Source: Silene latifolia | Lineage: Eukaryota; Streptophyta; Magnoliopsida; Caryophyllales; Caryophyllaceae | Length of the DNA: 64,000 nucleotides | Assembly: GCF_048544455.1 (NCBI RefSeq) | Contig: NC_133537.1 | Location: forward strand, 146,732,058 to 146,796,057 | Direction of reading: 5' to 3' | In this document: positions 21,603 through 33,536 of the stretch, piece after piece | Layout: each line of letters starts with the position of its first letter | Position numbering within the stretch: position 1 is the first letter of the stretch | Program-made: the position numbers and the translations under genes | Notes under the pieces: model-generated | Database searches by the model: none | What the model saw: the letters and a program-made list of their open reading frames with translations, nothing else | Told to the model about the DNA's origin: nothing

Positions 21603-23490
21603 ATGGAAAAGCAAGTATCTGAAGCCATGTCAGGGAGCAGGCAGCCATCGCCACCACCATCGTCTACCCAAAGTCCAACATCGACAGTGGCCACGCAGGC
21701 TCCCGGACATACCCCAAGAATCATACCGACAACAAAAGCCTCTCTACCTCCCAGGACCCCTGTTGTCTCGGCCTGCACAGATCGGACAAAGGAACATCAA
21801 GCTCAGGAGTCACTCCGCCGCCTGATCCCCACGCAGATTCTCGCTCGCCGGCGTGGAAAATCTTCGTAAAGCTATGGAAAACATGAGAGAAGATCAAAGG
21901 AGAGCAGATCTTTGAGGTAAGAAGGAGAGACGGAGAGCTGGGCACAAATTGATTTCTGAACGTGATCAAAGACTCCAAAAACAAGACGGGTGAAGGAAGA
22001 TTTCCTTTGGTAGATCCGACGCAAGGAGGAGCGGCGCGGCGAGATACCAAATTGAAATAATTACAAGATTGGATTTGGCTACGACACCATCAGATGGAAG
22101 GATAACCCCACGAGGGTTAGGATACCTCACGCCGAGATAGGCCGGGCCAACCAGTGCGTAGGGATACAAACAGTGGCCTCCTCGTTAGCGATCCTGCAAA
22201 GAATCGATCGACACATGTAGCAGGATCCGAGTCAAACCAAGCAAGTGAATGGCAAACAGGGACAATCGTTACCGCAACCCCTGGGCTCCGGAGCTTATCG
22301 AGAACCTTCAAGAAACCGGATCGGGAGGAAATATGCGACGGTGACGGGAGGACCCAGATTCACCAATATAACTAATCGCGGTAGATTGGAACTAAAGGAG
22401 ATGCTAAGTGGGGTTCCGGGCTACCACCCCCACTCGAGAAAGCGACTACAAGACGTTATGCCGACTCGCCATTCGTGGACACCATATCCGTCACAGCCAT
22501 GCCAAAGGGGTTCACAAACCCAAATATGCCTCTCTTCGACGGCACAAAGAGACCCTTTGATCATATCGCCAAGATAAGAAAATGATGACGGTAACAGTTG
22601 ACCATAGGACAAGTTAAGGAAGCCGCATGTGCAAAGGATTCGGGTCCACCCTAACAGGACCAAAGACTTCGATGGTTTGTAAGCCACGCCAAACAGTGTC
22701 GATATCTACATTTTTGAATTGGTAAACGCATTTACTCAACGGTTCGCAAGCAGCAGAAAGCCACGGGAAGCACGCGGGGGACTGTACGGGAATCGTCCGG
22801 GGCGGGGAGAGAGCATTGGAGAATACAATACCGGATTCAACAATGAGAAGGTAGCGAGACGAGAGTGTGATATCTCAACAAGCAGTAGAAGCCTTCGAAG
22901 AGGCCTCCACCATGACTCTAATCTATACAAGCGGTGACTATGCATCCTTGCCATAGTTTCGAAGCGATGCAGAGAGAAGCGGTCGCCGCGATCGGGGATC
23001 GGGAGGAAGATATCCTAGCGACTTACAGAGCACGCCAAGTATTTCTAGTACTTTGTACCGTGGAGAAATCGGAAGAAAGCAAACCACCAACAAGAAGGAC
23101 GAGAGATACAGGCCATATGGAAGGGGAGTCAACAGAATCGAGGAAAACCAACTACTCCCCACCTTGGCAGAATATGGGTTCACTACAGGTATCGGAGGAA
23201 TCTTGAAGGCACTTAGAGAGATGGGAGATGGAGTCAGGTGGCCTAACCCACCAAAGAGGAGAGCAAGCCTGGAGAAAGGATAGCAAGAAGAAGTGCGAAT
23301 TTCACCGTGATATTGGGCACAATACTGAGGACTGCTATACATTGAGAAGAGAGATCAAGCGCCTGTACGAACAAGGAAAGCTGAGCCACCTGTTACCACG
23401 TGGGGGCAAGCAGCAGGATAAGGTAGGCTGCCCCGGCAGCCCACCCACATGCACTAAAATTATAAACGTGATAACAAAGGCTAGAACTTA
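21603..23490 (+). pseudogene. gag of the Tat-like element
   Basis: The capsid gene is in several frames. A Ser/Pro/Thr-rich start (MEKQVSEAMSGSRQPSPPPS) lies at 21603. The capsid region appears as TQRFASSRKPREARGGLYG near 22740, and a nucleocapsid-like motif CEFHRDIGHNTEDCYTLRR near 23300 is the form usual in Tat gag proteins (CxxH...GHxTEDC). At least four frameshifts separate the parts. The start ATG was chosen because it follows the primer site by about 35 bp and begins the conserved N-terminal reading frame. Confidence 0.7.
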
Positions 23491-23579
23491 AGCGGCCCGA
23501 CATACTCAGCAGCCTAAAAGGCATGCCACCGAGACCAAAGGAGACAGACCAGCCAATTCTTGAGAATATCTCACGTTGA

Positions 23580-26040
23580 TCGCGGCGATCGGCTTCGATG
23601 AGGGAGATACATATGATGAAAGAGAACACCATGATGCACTTATTATCACCTTGTCAATGGCCAACCGCACAAAGAAGAAAGGTCTTGGTAGATACGGGGA
23701 AGCTCGGTCAACTTAATCATGCCGAAAACCATAGAAAACATGGGATTCAGCCGAGAAGGATTTACGAAGAAGACTATTCCGCTAGTAGGCTTCGGCGGGA
23801 AACAGACCCGACTCGCTAGGTGAGATAGTCATCCCAACCTATGTAGGAGGAGTCAACAAGCAAGTCGGTGCACCGGTTATAGATGGCCCCTCTACTTACA
23901 ACGTCATCCTAGGAAGACCATGGCCGCACCGGATGAAAGCGGTCCCTTCAACATATCACCGGTGCATAAAGTTCCCCACCCCATGGGGAGTAGAAACGAT
24001 AAGAGGAGATCGGAGGAAGCTAGTCGCTACATGAAGGCACTTAAGGGCACCGCCGGCCCTCCCGCATAGCAATTACTGAACGACCTATCCAGGACGAATA
24101 GATCGAGCCCCCAAAGCAGAAGAGCCGGACTAGATTAACCTGGATAGGTTGCACCAGAGAGAACCATGCTCATTGGAGCGGGATGTACAGGAGCTTACGA
24201 CGGCAGACTAGTCAAATTCTTACAAGATAGCATGGATTGCTTTGCATGGTCACACGATGATATGGTAGGCATAGATCCATCCATCATAACACACAAGCTT
24301 AGCGTGGACCCAAAGTGTAAACCCATCCAGCAGAGAAGGAGAAAGTTTGCAAAGAGAGAGAAATAAGGTAATCAACCGGAAGTAGACACTTGGCAACAAA
24401 GAAGATAAGAGAAGTGAAATACCCAGAATGGTTGTCTAATGTAGTGGTGGTGCCTAAAAAGAATGGGAAGTGGAGAGTATGTGTGGACTTCACTGATCTC
24501 AACAAAGCGTGTCCCAAAGATCCATTCCCGCTGCCTCATATTGATGCAATGGTAGACGCAACAGCTGGACACGAGATGTTAACATTTCGGACGCATGGAG
24601 TGGATACAATCAGATCAAGATGGATCCCCTGCAGATCGGGAGAAGGCAACATTTATGTCCGAGAGAGGAATATATTGCTACAACGTCATGCCATTCGGCC
24701 TAAAGAACGCAGGCTCCACGTATCAAAGGTCAGTTAATCGCATGTTCAAAGAGAAAATAGGAAGAACCATGGAGGTGTACATTGATGACATGGTGGTGAA
24801 GTCAGAAAAAGCCAAAGATCATATGCGGCATCTAGCAGAAACATTCAACACCCTCAGGGAATACAAGATGAAACTAAACCCATCTAAATGCACCTTCGGG
24901 GTATCTTCCGGAAAGTTCTTGGGCTATATTGTGACTCAAAGAGGAATAGAAGCCAAGATCGAGCGGATCAAAGTCAGTCTTACAATTTGGAATCACCCGA
25001 GAAGCCTAAAGATGTTCGAGATTTTTGGAAAGGTAGCAGCCCTGAACAGTTCATTTCAAGATCTTGAGACAAATGCGAGGCTATTTTACGACGTGCTAAG
25101 GAAAAGCCGAAGTTTGAGTGGACCGCGAACACGAGCAAGCCTTCGAGACGAAGCACTATCTCGTGACCCCGCCACTGCTGTCAAAACCAAAGCCAGGAGA
25201 ACCATTATTCCTATACCTAGCCGTCCACGAAGTAGCAAGTGAGTCTTTGTCCGGTCGAGAGCAAGAAAAGGAACAGAAGCCAGTATACTACGTGAGCAAG
25301 TCTCTGCTGCCGGCAGAGACCAGGTACACATCCCTTGAAAAGTTAGTACTAGCATTTGTAGTAGCATCTCGCAAACTGCGTCCCTATTTTGAGTCACACA
25401 TCATACATGTTGTAACAAACTACCCGCTAAAAGCTATCATGAGGAAGCTCGAATCGTCGGGAAGAATGTCTAAATGGTCAAGACACCTCGGTGGATACGA
25501 CATCCAATACGACCCTAGAACAGCAATTAAATCACGAGCCTTTCGGCCGACTTCGTGTCGACTTGATCCCACCCATCCAGAATCGGGCGGATACCGAGAT
25601 CCTCACTTTAGAAGGAAGTAAGCGAGACAGAGGTCCAGCGGATGCATATCGACGAGCCTCCAACCAAAGGGGGCGGTGTAGGATTAATTTGCGATCACCA
25701 CGGGGAGATCGATAGCACAAGCTGTAAGATGTGAATTCAAGGCAACCAACAATGAAACGGAATACGAAGCCTTGATATTGGGAATGAAGCTAGCTCGGAG
25801 CTAGGGGTCGACACACTGCTCATATCCGGTGACTCTTTGTTAATAGTCAACCACGTGAATGATGAGTTTATAGCCAGAGATTCGAAGATGATTGCATATC
25901 TGAAAGTAGCAAAGGAATTAAAACAAAAATTCGAAACTTGCAAGCTTAAACGGTTCCCGAGAGACCGAACGTGGAAGCAGACGCCCTAGCAACCACGGGG
26001 GCAACATTCAAACCAACAGAGCTATCGGCATTCCAATAGC
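23580..26040 (+). pseudogene. pol: protease, RT, RNase H and archaeal-type RNase H of the Tat-like element
   Basis: The protease site VLVDTG lies near 23685. RT appears from 24390 (EWLSNVVVVPKKNGKWRVCV, DFTDLNKACPKDPFPLP) with the shifted continuation MPFGLKNAGSTYQ and an intact catalytic box YIDDMVVKSEKA near 24780. RNase H follows (YYVSKSLLPAETRYTSLEK near 25290). A second RNase H-like domain is recognisable after 25640 (GGGVGLICDHHG in one frame, then ISGDSLLIVNHVNDEF near 25830), the archaeal-type copy typical of Tat elements. Frameshifts near 23690, 24590, 25090 and 25560 disable the polyprotein. Confidence 0.8.
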
Positions 26041-26249
26041 ACATATCCGGAACCTTCTATCCGGAAGGCGACGAAATAGACAGAGGTGAACTGGAGGATC
26101 CACAAAGCAAAAAGGAAATCAGCGATTCTGAGAGGAAGGTGAGAGCTCTCGGCCAAACAGGCAGGCGCCTGACCAAGTAGCCGACCCAGCAGACGACTGG
26201 CGCACACTTTACCTAGACTGGTTGCGCCATAACAAGCTACCAGACAAAA

Positions 26250-27421
26250 GAAGGAAGTGAGAGCTTTTAAAATAAAGGCTTCCAGGTTCATACTCATTGA
26301 TGACACACTATACAGAAAATCGCTAGCAGGTCCCTACCTACGGTGCCTGGACAAGGAAGAAGCATAGACTGTGTTGCATGCTCTCCACAGTGGCGAATGT
26401 GGAAACCATGCAGGGGGCAGGAGTCTGGTAAATAAAGCCCTCAGACAGGGATACTATTGGCCTACAATAAAGGCAGATGCAGGAGAGTACGCACGAAAAT
26501 GTGACGCCCGCTGCGCTCAAAGACCAATGATTCACCAGCCAGCAGAACCTCTGCACCCTATTATTTCTCCCTGGCCATTCATGGCATGGGGCATGGACAT
26601 AGTAGGCCCTCTACCACGGGCCACAGGAAACAGAACCTGGATGCTAGCAATGACAGAATACTTCTCCAAGTGGATAGAGGCAGAAGCATTCACGGAAGTA
26701 AAGGACAAACAGGTCATCTCATTCATAAAACGAAACATCATCTGCAGATTTGGTATCCCATCAAAAATTATATGTGACAATGGCTCACAATTCATCTCAA
26801 ACGATACTGAAGGATACTGTGCCAGGTGGAACATCACCTTAAAAAGTCGGCACCAGGACTCCAAAGTCCAATGGACAAGTGAATCCAAAGAATAAAATCA
26901 TTATGGACAATCCGAGAAGGAGGTTACGGGAGTTAGGAGGAAAGTGGGCGGATGAATTGCCATTAGTATTGTGGTCGGATTGAACAACACCAAAGATAGC
27001 AACAGTCAAACACCCTTCAGCCTAGTGTTTGGCGCGGAAGCGGTCATTCCATCAGAAGTTCTAGTTCCCACTCACGGGTATGAAAATATGACGAGGGAAC
27101 TGAACAATGCAGAGATGACGAAGCCCGGACACTGATTGACGAGTTGCAAGCAAGCGCAAAAATCCGTTTGGCGCCTACAAACATCGGTGGCCAGGAGTTA
27201 TAACAAGAACGTAAAAATCGGGCTCCTGGAGGTAGGAGACTGGTTCTCGAGAGGTGTTCGAACACCAAGAATCGAAAAGCAGGCAAATTTGCCTACAAAT
27301 GGGAAGGACCATACCAGGTAGAAGGAGTTGTTGGCCATGGTGCATACAGACTGATGACTATGGACGGTCAAATCATTCAACGCCCATGGAACATACTTCA
27401 CATGAAGAGATATTACTTTTA
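26250..27421 (+). pseudogene. Integrase of the Tat-like element
   Basis: Zinc-binding residues are seen in LHALHSGECGNHAGG and in the later Cys pair CDARCAQ. The core shows the first Asp in GMDIVGPLP near 26600 and the second in ICDNGSQFISN near 26775. The region of the catalytic Glu is scrambled by frameshifts near 26850. The C-terminal part is visible after 27230 (GDWFSRGV in one frame) and ends near 27421 with TAA after MKRYYF. Confidence 0.75.
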
Positions 27422-28130
27422 ATAATAAGTAGACTCTACTTTTCAGAATAATGTACTATGAGAAGCCAAATCATTTTTAAAGATAAAATAAAAAAAAAAA
27501 AAATTCGGTAGTAGGCATACTGCCAGTTTCACTCTTATTTCTGGTGTCTTTAGTTGTTTTTTTTTAACTTTAAATTACTATTGGATGGTGTGGTCTGGCA
27601 GCGTCCTGGGACCGCAATTGCTCTGGTACCCCATGAGATGGCGACAGGTACTTCACACCATTCTGATAGATTTTTCTATTTTCGAGGCTTCTCTAAGTAC
27701 ATCACTTTGAATTCTCGGGTATCTATGGTACTTTGAAAGGATGTCTAGCAGATCGTCCAACCGCCAACGCGGGGTGACAAGGCACATGGCACTCCAACAT
27801 GCCTAACCTACTTTCTCCACAAGGAGCACCCTCACAAAGCGGATGTGGAACATACGAAAGGGAGCCTGGGCTGACGGTGAATACGCTTATCCAGCTACCC
27901 CTGATACCACCCCCTGGACGTAGCTCGCACTAATCGCACTTAATCAGGGCCCCAGCATGCATACAAAAACGAACATGGAACGTTGGGATATCTGCGCTAC
28001 CAGAATCCTGCAGCGTCTCCATTTGGTCCTAGAATGATGATAAACTTGCCTCAATGACGCCACCTGCTGGCATAAAACGAGACGAACACACCTTGCGTCA
28101 TGAACAAGGTTAAGTAGTCCACAAACTGCG
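27422..28130. other. Region downstream of pol in the Tat-like element
   Basis: No gene. Contains a run of A near 27489 and a T run near 27557. This belongs to the fast-evolving 3' untranslated part of Tat elements. Confidence 0.5.
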
Positions 28131-28370
28131 GCATACGCCTAAATCAGCCAGCCGGCTGACACGGCAGCTAGCTTGGTCTAGATCAGTCTTTTCAGGCTGG
28201 CCAGGCTGGTCTAAATCAGCCCCCTGGGTTGACACGGCCACTCCTCCTTACATTGCGGAATACGCCTAAATCGCCCATCGGTGACACGACAAACTAGCCG
28301 AGTCGAATGTTAGCCTTTTCAGGGTGACAAGACTCGCCTAAATCAGTCAAGCAGACTGACACGGCACAGA
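28131..28370 (+). repeat. Degenerate tandem repeats in the Tat-like 3' region
   Basis: About four copies of a 60-75 bp unit built on CTAAATCAGCC...GGCTGACACGGC, starting near 28135, 28211, 28265 and 28338. The paired CAGCC/GGCTG and CAGTC/GACTG arms change together between copies. Tat elements are known to carry amplified tandem repeats here. Confidence 0.65.
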
Positions 28371-28573
28371 CTTCCTAAAAACAGGAAGAATAAACAACAA
28401 ACACACGACATGTAAACTAAAACCTTGCCAAACTATGACAAGGGGCATTCCAAAATACGGCCCCAAGTTTAAACCGCCACCCTGGCGGAGCAAGCACAAA
28501 AACAAGTTTAAAAACTTACAAAGTCTGCCACCTCTGGGCCAGACTGCCAAAAAGTTTATCAAAACATAAAAAC

Positions 28574-30570
28574 TTAATTGTCGGTCACATTAATGACCAC
28601 CTCTGGTACCTCCTCTGCCTGCTGGCCACTCATTTCAGGTACTGCAGCAGCTTGCATATCCTCAGCCGCCATAGCTCCCTGAGCTCCGTCGGCGACATCC
28701 GGGACATTCCAAAGATCACTCCCCGGAAACCTGCTCGGCCAACGCAGGAGAATTCACCTCACCAATCTCAGGCATCAGCACGCTCAAATCAGGTTGGGTG
28801 GGGTAAAGCATCTCCAGCTGCTTCTCCTCTTCCTCTATGGCCTGATGGGTAGGAGCCTCCTCGAGTGCAGCACGCATTTCGCTGATCTTTCCCCGCCAGG
28901 TGGCATATGCAACAACGTTGGTGGCCAGCGAGATCAGCTCAGTGATCTTCTCCTCGATCGCTTCGAGAGTCGGAAAAGTCCGCACACCGCCCGGGTTCGA
29001 GCCGGTGATCGGCTCCCTCCTTCAACTTCTTCTTGGTGACAATGCAAGCTCGGTCTTCGGCTCCACCACACGCTCCTTCAGATCAACTCGCATTTCTTGT
29101 GCGGATCTCGCAACCGTTTCCTTGACTCCTGGTTCTTGGCCGGTAGCACGACGGTGGTCCGCACTATGTTAATCATCTTCTGTTGTAGAGTGCATCAAGA
29201 GTGGGGCATAGGTAATCGAAGTCGACAAAAAGAGTTGGGAGGCAGAATTTAAGCAAGAAACAGTGTAGACAGACGGTAGAAAATGAATAATATTTACCAT
29301 GAAGGCGTTGTGCACGTCATTTTCAGCCATCTCCTGCGGGGAGAACTCCAAAACGTTTCCTCAACGGGAGGGAAGAGCGGTGATCGATCTCCGGCCCATC
29401 GGCACCTTGTCCACATTCCCAAAGCCTTCTAGGAAATGAGCAATGATGCCCCCACTAGTAGAAGCACGGGGCTGGCGGGAGGAGTAGGCGGATGGCGAGA
29501 TAACGGATCGACCTCCAGGGGCACGCGAGCGGCAGAACTAGAAACTGCAGGAGGAGTCCGAAAAGAGGCGGCAGGAGCACTCCTCTTGGAGGCAGAGGCC
29601 ACATCGTGGCGGCGAAGGTCTCTTTCTTTTAGCACTTTGGAGGATGAGTTCCAGTTGATCGACTTTTGAACCCGCAAGCATACACGGTCTCGGACGGCGA
29701 GAATTCTTAAAACATCGCAAAGAACGGCATGAAAACGAAGTGGTTACGAAACCTTACCGAGAAGACATACGTGGGCTGATTGAGGAGGATTGGAGGAAGA
29801 AGCGGTGAAAAACCGGAAGCGGTGTCCTGGGAATTTTCTCTCGGACTCGTAAATCTTGAATAGCTTACTATGCGGGGATCTTGGCGCCGATACGGGTGAG
29901 GTCGCGGGGCCGCACGAAGACGATGAAGTAAGCTAGTAAGCGGCGAGATAAAACAAATCAGGTAGCAGGAAAGCTACTTACTCGAAGTCAGAACCCATTT
30001 CTCGAAAATATAATCGGCGGAGAGGTGGATGGAGTCCTTCCTCACATAGAAGAAGTCCTCGAACGATTTCTCATCGCGAGATTTTGACACATGTTTGAAG
30101 GGAGCCTCTCCACGGCCCCGGAAGGAGAATTGACCCCGCCAGGGGACCCGATGTTGTACATATAGGCCGGATCGCCCAGAGTGACAGCTTTGCCGATTCT
30201 CGACCAGCGGCCAGAGAGTAGAGAAGAACTCTCCAAATGGCGGCAGAGATTTGTGCCATGGCGAAATTGTTGGTAAAAATGAAATCTTGGACGAGTTTAG
30301 GGAAAGGAAAGCGAAGGCCATATCTAAACGGGTACAAGTAGAAGCAAACCCACCCCGGACGGAGGGCGTCGCCTTTGTCCCGGTTCGTCAGGCAGCGATC
30401 TCAACCCCATCACCAAGACCAAGCAAGTTCTTGATCGTCGGAATGTCGGCCGGAGTTAGGGCGGAGTCACAATCGTGTGGGTGTTTGAAAAGTCCCCGAG
30501 AAGGGAAAGTAGGGTCGAGATTACGGTCGGAGGGCGTCGAGGTTGAGGAAGACTGTCGAGTTTTGCCCAT
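28574..30570 (-). pseudogene. Antisense ORF of the Tat-like element (putative gypsy-type PF04195-like)
   Basis: Minus strand, opposite to gag-pol. ATG at 30570 (MGKTRQSSSTSTPSD) and stop TAA at 28574 after PEVVINVTDN. The central part YPFRYGLRFPFPKLVQDFIF...QISAAIWRVLLYSL (30330-30190) matches the pattern of the plant family labelled putative gypsy-type transposon (GLRLPxxPFVxxxL...QLxPNAWR). A C-terminal helical part (LEAIEEKITELISL, KISEMRAALEEAP) looks coiled-coil. Breaks: TGA near 30390, where an Arg CGA codon is plausible, and frameshifts near 30370, 30050 and 29700. Function unknown; its own TATA box upstream suggests independent transcription. Confidence 0.6.
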
Positions 30571-30750
30571 AATGGAGAGAGAAAATGAAGATTAAAAGGA
30601 GGGAAGGAGATAGATTACCTGGTGATGAAGACGGGAAAGGGAACAGTGAAGCCGATGAAGATTAAAGGGAAGAAGATTGAGGGTTTGAGAGAAGAGAGTT
30701 TTTTGAAATGATTTGGAGTGATTAATGAGAGTGGAAGAGAGACATTGGGG

Positions 30751-30758
30751 TTATAAAG
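30751..30758 (-). promoter_or_regulatory. TATA-like box for the antisense ORF
   Basis: Minus strand CTCTTTATAACCCC, about 185 bp upstream of the antisense ATG at 30570 and just inside the 3' LTR boundary. The leader between them is pyrimidine-rich on the minus strand and includes CAG/GTAATC near 30618, a possible leader splice donor. Confidence 0.4.
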
Positions 30759-30907
30759 AGGAGAGAGGGAGTTGGGTGCGGAGAAAGAGGAGAAAGGCGG
30801 CTTGCATGGGAAGGAGTAAAAAGGCGGCGTAGGGTTTTAAATATTTAGTTACGTAAATTCCTTGTTCGATACTAGAAAGCGTACTTCACAAGAAATTTGG
30901 GGCAAAC

Positions 30908-31609
30908 TGTTTGGGCTAAAAATAGCGTAATAAAGAAAGCCCACTTAGTAAAATAAAGATTATAAAGAAGAGGGAAGGAGGAAGGGAGCCCGCGGTCAGG
31001 AAAAGGGAAGATGGGCTTGAGAAGGATCAAGAGCCCACCGTGGGAGGTGCCCGCGTTAAGGAAAAGGGTGTCAGGGAGAAGTTAAGGAGAAGTCAGGGAG
31101 AAGTTAGGGAGATCGGGGAGAATTGGTAAGGGAATTCGGATTTGGAAAGAAGTCCTTATGGAAGTAATATTCCCTTTCCATATTCAAGGTAGGACATATC
31201 TAGGGTTCTCACCCTATAAATAGCAAAGGAAGGAAATCAAGAAGGGCATTCATTCACTCATCCATATTTCATTCAAGATTATATTCAAGACAACCACATC
31301 ACAGCATACCATTCACAAATATACTCCATACGAGATCTTGACGGCCTGATACCTAACGCCAGCAAGATTAGCATAAACGTTATCATTGTAATCATCCTCC
31401 TATTCATATAGTGCAATACTTGGCAGGGTACCGTCCCTCCCGCGGTTGTTCCCACATTGGGTTTTCCGCGTCACCAAAATCTTACGTGTCAATTTACATT
31501 GCGCACTTTATTTCCCGTTTACTTATTGACATATAAATCATCATACAATCAACCAACGAATATAGACTACATTGACCCTAAATCGACTTAGGTAAAAAAG
31601 ACCTAAACA
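30908..31609 (+). repeat. 3' LTR of the Tat-like element
   Basis: 702 bp, nearly identical to 20844-21545, preceded by the purine-rich GAAATTTGGGGCAAAC. It ends CTAAACA, followed by the GTATG duplication. Confidence 0.92.
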
Positions 31610-31960
31610 GTATGATGTGACCATTATTTGAGCATATTTAGTCCCCGAATTAGCCTTGTTCCCATGCTTTTTAGTGCATATTTGGGTCATTTATTGTCTT
31701 TAGTCCTTTGTTTTTCATATTCTTTGAGGTTTTGATCCCTTGGTAGGAAAGGAGTGCAAACCTTGCATTTTCATGGCAAAATAGAGCTAAATTGATTGAA
31801 TTCAATGACCAAGCATCAAAGAGAAGACAAGACTAGAAGGCCTTTGTACATATTGTAGTAGATGGGCAATGATGAGAAAAGATCCTTGCATCCCCAACAA
31901 AATCCCCAAGGATTGTATGAAGAAGAATGAAGAAAAGAAGAAGGGAAGAAGCTGATCAAG

Positions 31961-32126
31961 AATCCGAGCGGATTGCCCTCTGGACGCCCGTCCAGCACAA
32001 GGAATCCGAGCGTCTTCCTCAGAGGGACGCTCGTCCAAAACCACCACAATCCGCCCGTCCACCCAATAAATCCGCTCGTCCAAAAGACCCAAAATCCGTT
32101 CGTCTCGTGCCCTGGACGCTCGGATT
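31961..32126 (+). promoter_or_regulatory. Cluster of composite palindromes in the 5' LTR
   Basis: Eight sites: AATCCGAGCGGATT, GGACGCCCGTCC, AATCCGAGCGTCTT, GGACGCTCGTCC, AATCCGCCCGTCC, AATCCGCTCGTCC, AATCCGTTCGTCT, GGACGCTCGGATT. Each is two inverted half-sites taken from two types (GGACG or AATCCG) with two bases between. The TATA box follows about 170 bp downstream. Confidence 0.8.
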
Positions 32127-32291
32127 GTGTGACAGCTATTCCGTTTTCTTCTTGCTCTATGAAGGATGCGCATACCTCGGGAAAGACTAGCAAAAAGGAG
32201 ACTCGCATATTTTTCTGAGAGGAGCGATTCCTCAAGGACTTAATCGTCATTTAAGCCATTAGTAAACCCTAATTTATGTACCTAATCCCCA

Positions 32292-32300
32292 CTATAAATA
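32292..32300 (+). promoter_or_regulatory. TATA box of the 5' LTR
   Basis: CTATAAATACCCC; the same box is found in the 3' LTR near 47100 and, on the minus strand, in the related LTR at 20491-20501. Confidence 0.6.
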
Positions 32301-33397
32301 CCCCATTAGTCTAATTAGATAATCATGTTCTTCTTATCAATCTTTAGTGTAGTTTATATCAATCTAATCTCTCTTTAATCTTATAATCAACTTTTAATCA
32401 AGTCTTTATACAAATCTCATTTCCTTAATCTCTCTTTTGTTCATCTTTCATTTTGGGTAATTGAAGATTATTTGGGTTATTATTGGGAGATTGACAACCT
32501 TCCAATCAATCATCAAGTACTTCTATTATTCCTTGCTTTATTATAGGAATCATTAGTAGGTATAATTCTCTAAATCCCTTTTTAATTATTGTTAATCATC
32601 TTCATTTATTAATCATGTTTTACTTTGTTGGTATGATTGACAACCTTGCTAGCATGTTCAACATGATACTGAGTGAGTAGTTTCCTTAACTAGGGTTAAT
32701 GGGTAATTAGGGGAAACCAACATGGGGGGATGATTCATGCTTAAATTAATATATTTTCATAGTTTATTTGCTTGCTTGTTGTGATCTCAACTTATGCACA
32801 TGTTATGTTTGATTAAATGCGAGCCTATGAATCCTTGCATTTTTTACCCATCACCTATCTTTTCAATGAGACTTGTAAGACATAAACCAACTCGAGTCTC
32901 ATTAGACCATGCATATAGTTGAGTAGGGAAGATTAAGTCGACTTGTAGGTGTTGTACAATCTAATCGATTCGGCTCCGGGACCCAAACTTTCCTAGGATT
33001 GTAAGATATAAACCAACTCGATCCATCACAACAATAATTGCTTGCTTATAATCTGAGAATATGTTTGTATGATCAATTCCCATGAATCCCCTATGACCTC
33101 ATGATACCCTAGTGCCTTTTATCAATTGTTTACATCCATTTTTAATCATCTTGCTTATTTACTTTCATTGCTATTTAGTTTAGTGATCTTCTATTCCAAC
33201 CCCAAATTGTGACACCCCTAGACACCGCTAGTTACAATTGAAAATCTCACTTCAATACCCGTCCCTTGGGATCCGACCTTTACTTGCCTCTTTACTAATA
33301 GTAGAGTTGTTTGTGGAGTTATAAATATTGTTTTGGTCTAGGTGCTCCTAACGACAAGTACCGAAAACTAAACCTCTCAAGAGGGTTCGACCAAAAA

Positions 33398-33416
33398 TGG
33401 CGCCGTTGCCGGGGAC
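33398..33416 (+). other. Primer-binding site, tRNA-Asp type
   Basis: TGGCGCCGTTGCCGGGGAC starts four bases after the LTR. This is the usual Athila/Tat primer site, complementary to the 3' end of tRNA-Asp. Confidence 0.85.
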
Positions 33417-33536
33417 GGTGTTAGCTTGATTTAGATTTTCTTAGATTGTTATTAGTTGTGTCTTTATTTGCCTTGGGGAAGTAAAACTCCTCAAGGTTTG
33501 TTCTAATTGTTTTCAAGTTGTTTGATATTTTGCAAG

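Larger units (their letters stand above)
20844..31609 (+). mobile_element. Complete Tat/Retand-like Ty3 retrotransposon with antisense ORF
   Basis: LTRs of 702 bp start TGTTTGGGCTAAAA and end CTAAACA. The target duplication GTATG is present at 20839-20843 and 31610-31614. Order: LTR, primer site, gag, protease, RT, RNase H, a second (archaeal-type) RNase H, integrase, hypervariable repeats, antisense ORF, LTR. The dual RNase H and an antisense ORF between pol and the 3' LTR are hallmarks of the Tat lineage. By eye the two LTRs differ at only about a dozen places, so this is one of the younger insertions, as expected since it sits inside another element. Coding regions nevertheless carry many frameshifts. 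Confidence 0.92.
31613..33393 (+). repeat. 5' LTR of the Athila-like element
   Basis: 1781 bp, TG...CA. A cluster of eight composite palindromes lies at 31961-32126 and a TATA box (ACTATAAATACCCC) at 32291-32304. The rest is AT-rich and shows the family signature around GACCATGCATATAGTTGAG. Its first two bases also belong to the target duplication of the Tat-like insertion. Confidence 0.9.

Noticed and set aside
31802..32250. Minus-strand and plus-strand open frames of 80-144 codons in the LTR (and copies at 46608-47056)
   Set aside because: They lie over the palindrome cluster in non-coding LTR sequence; their repeated residues reflect the repeated DNA motif.
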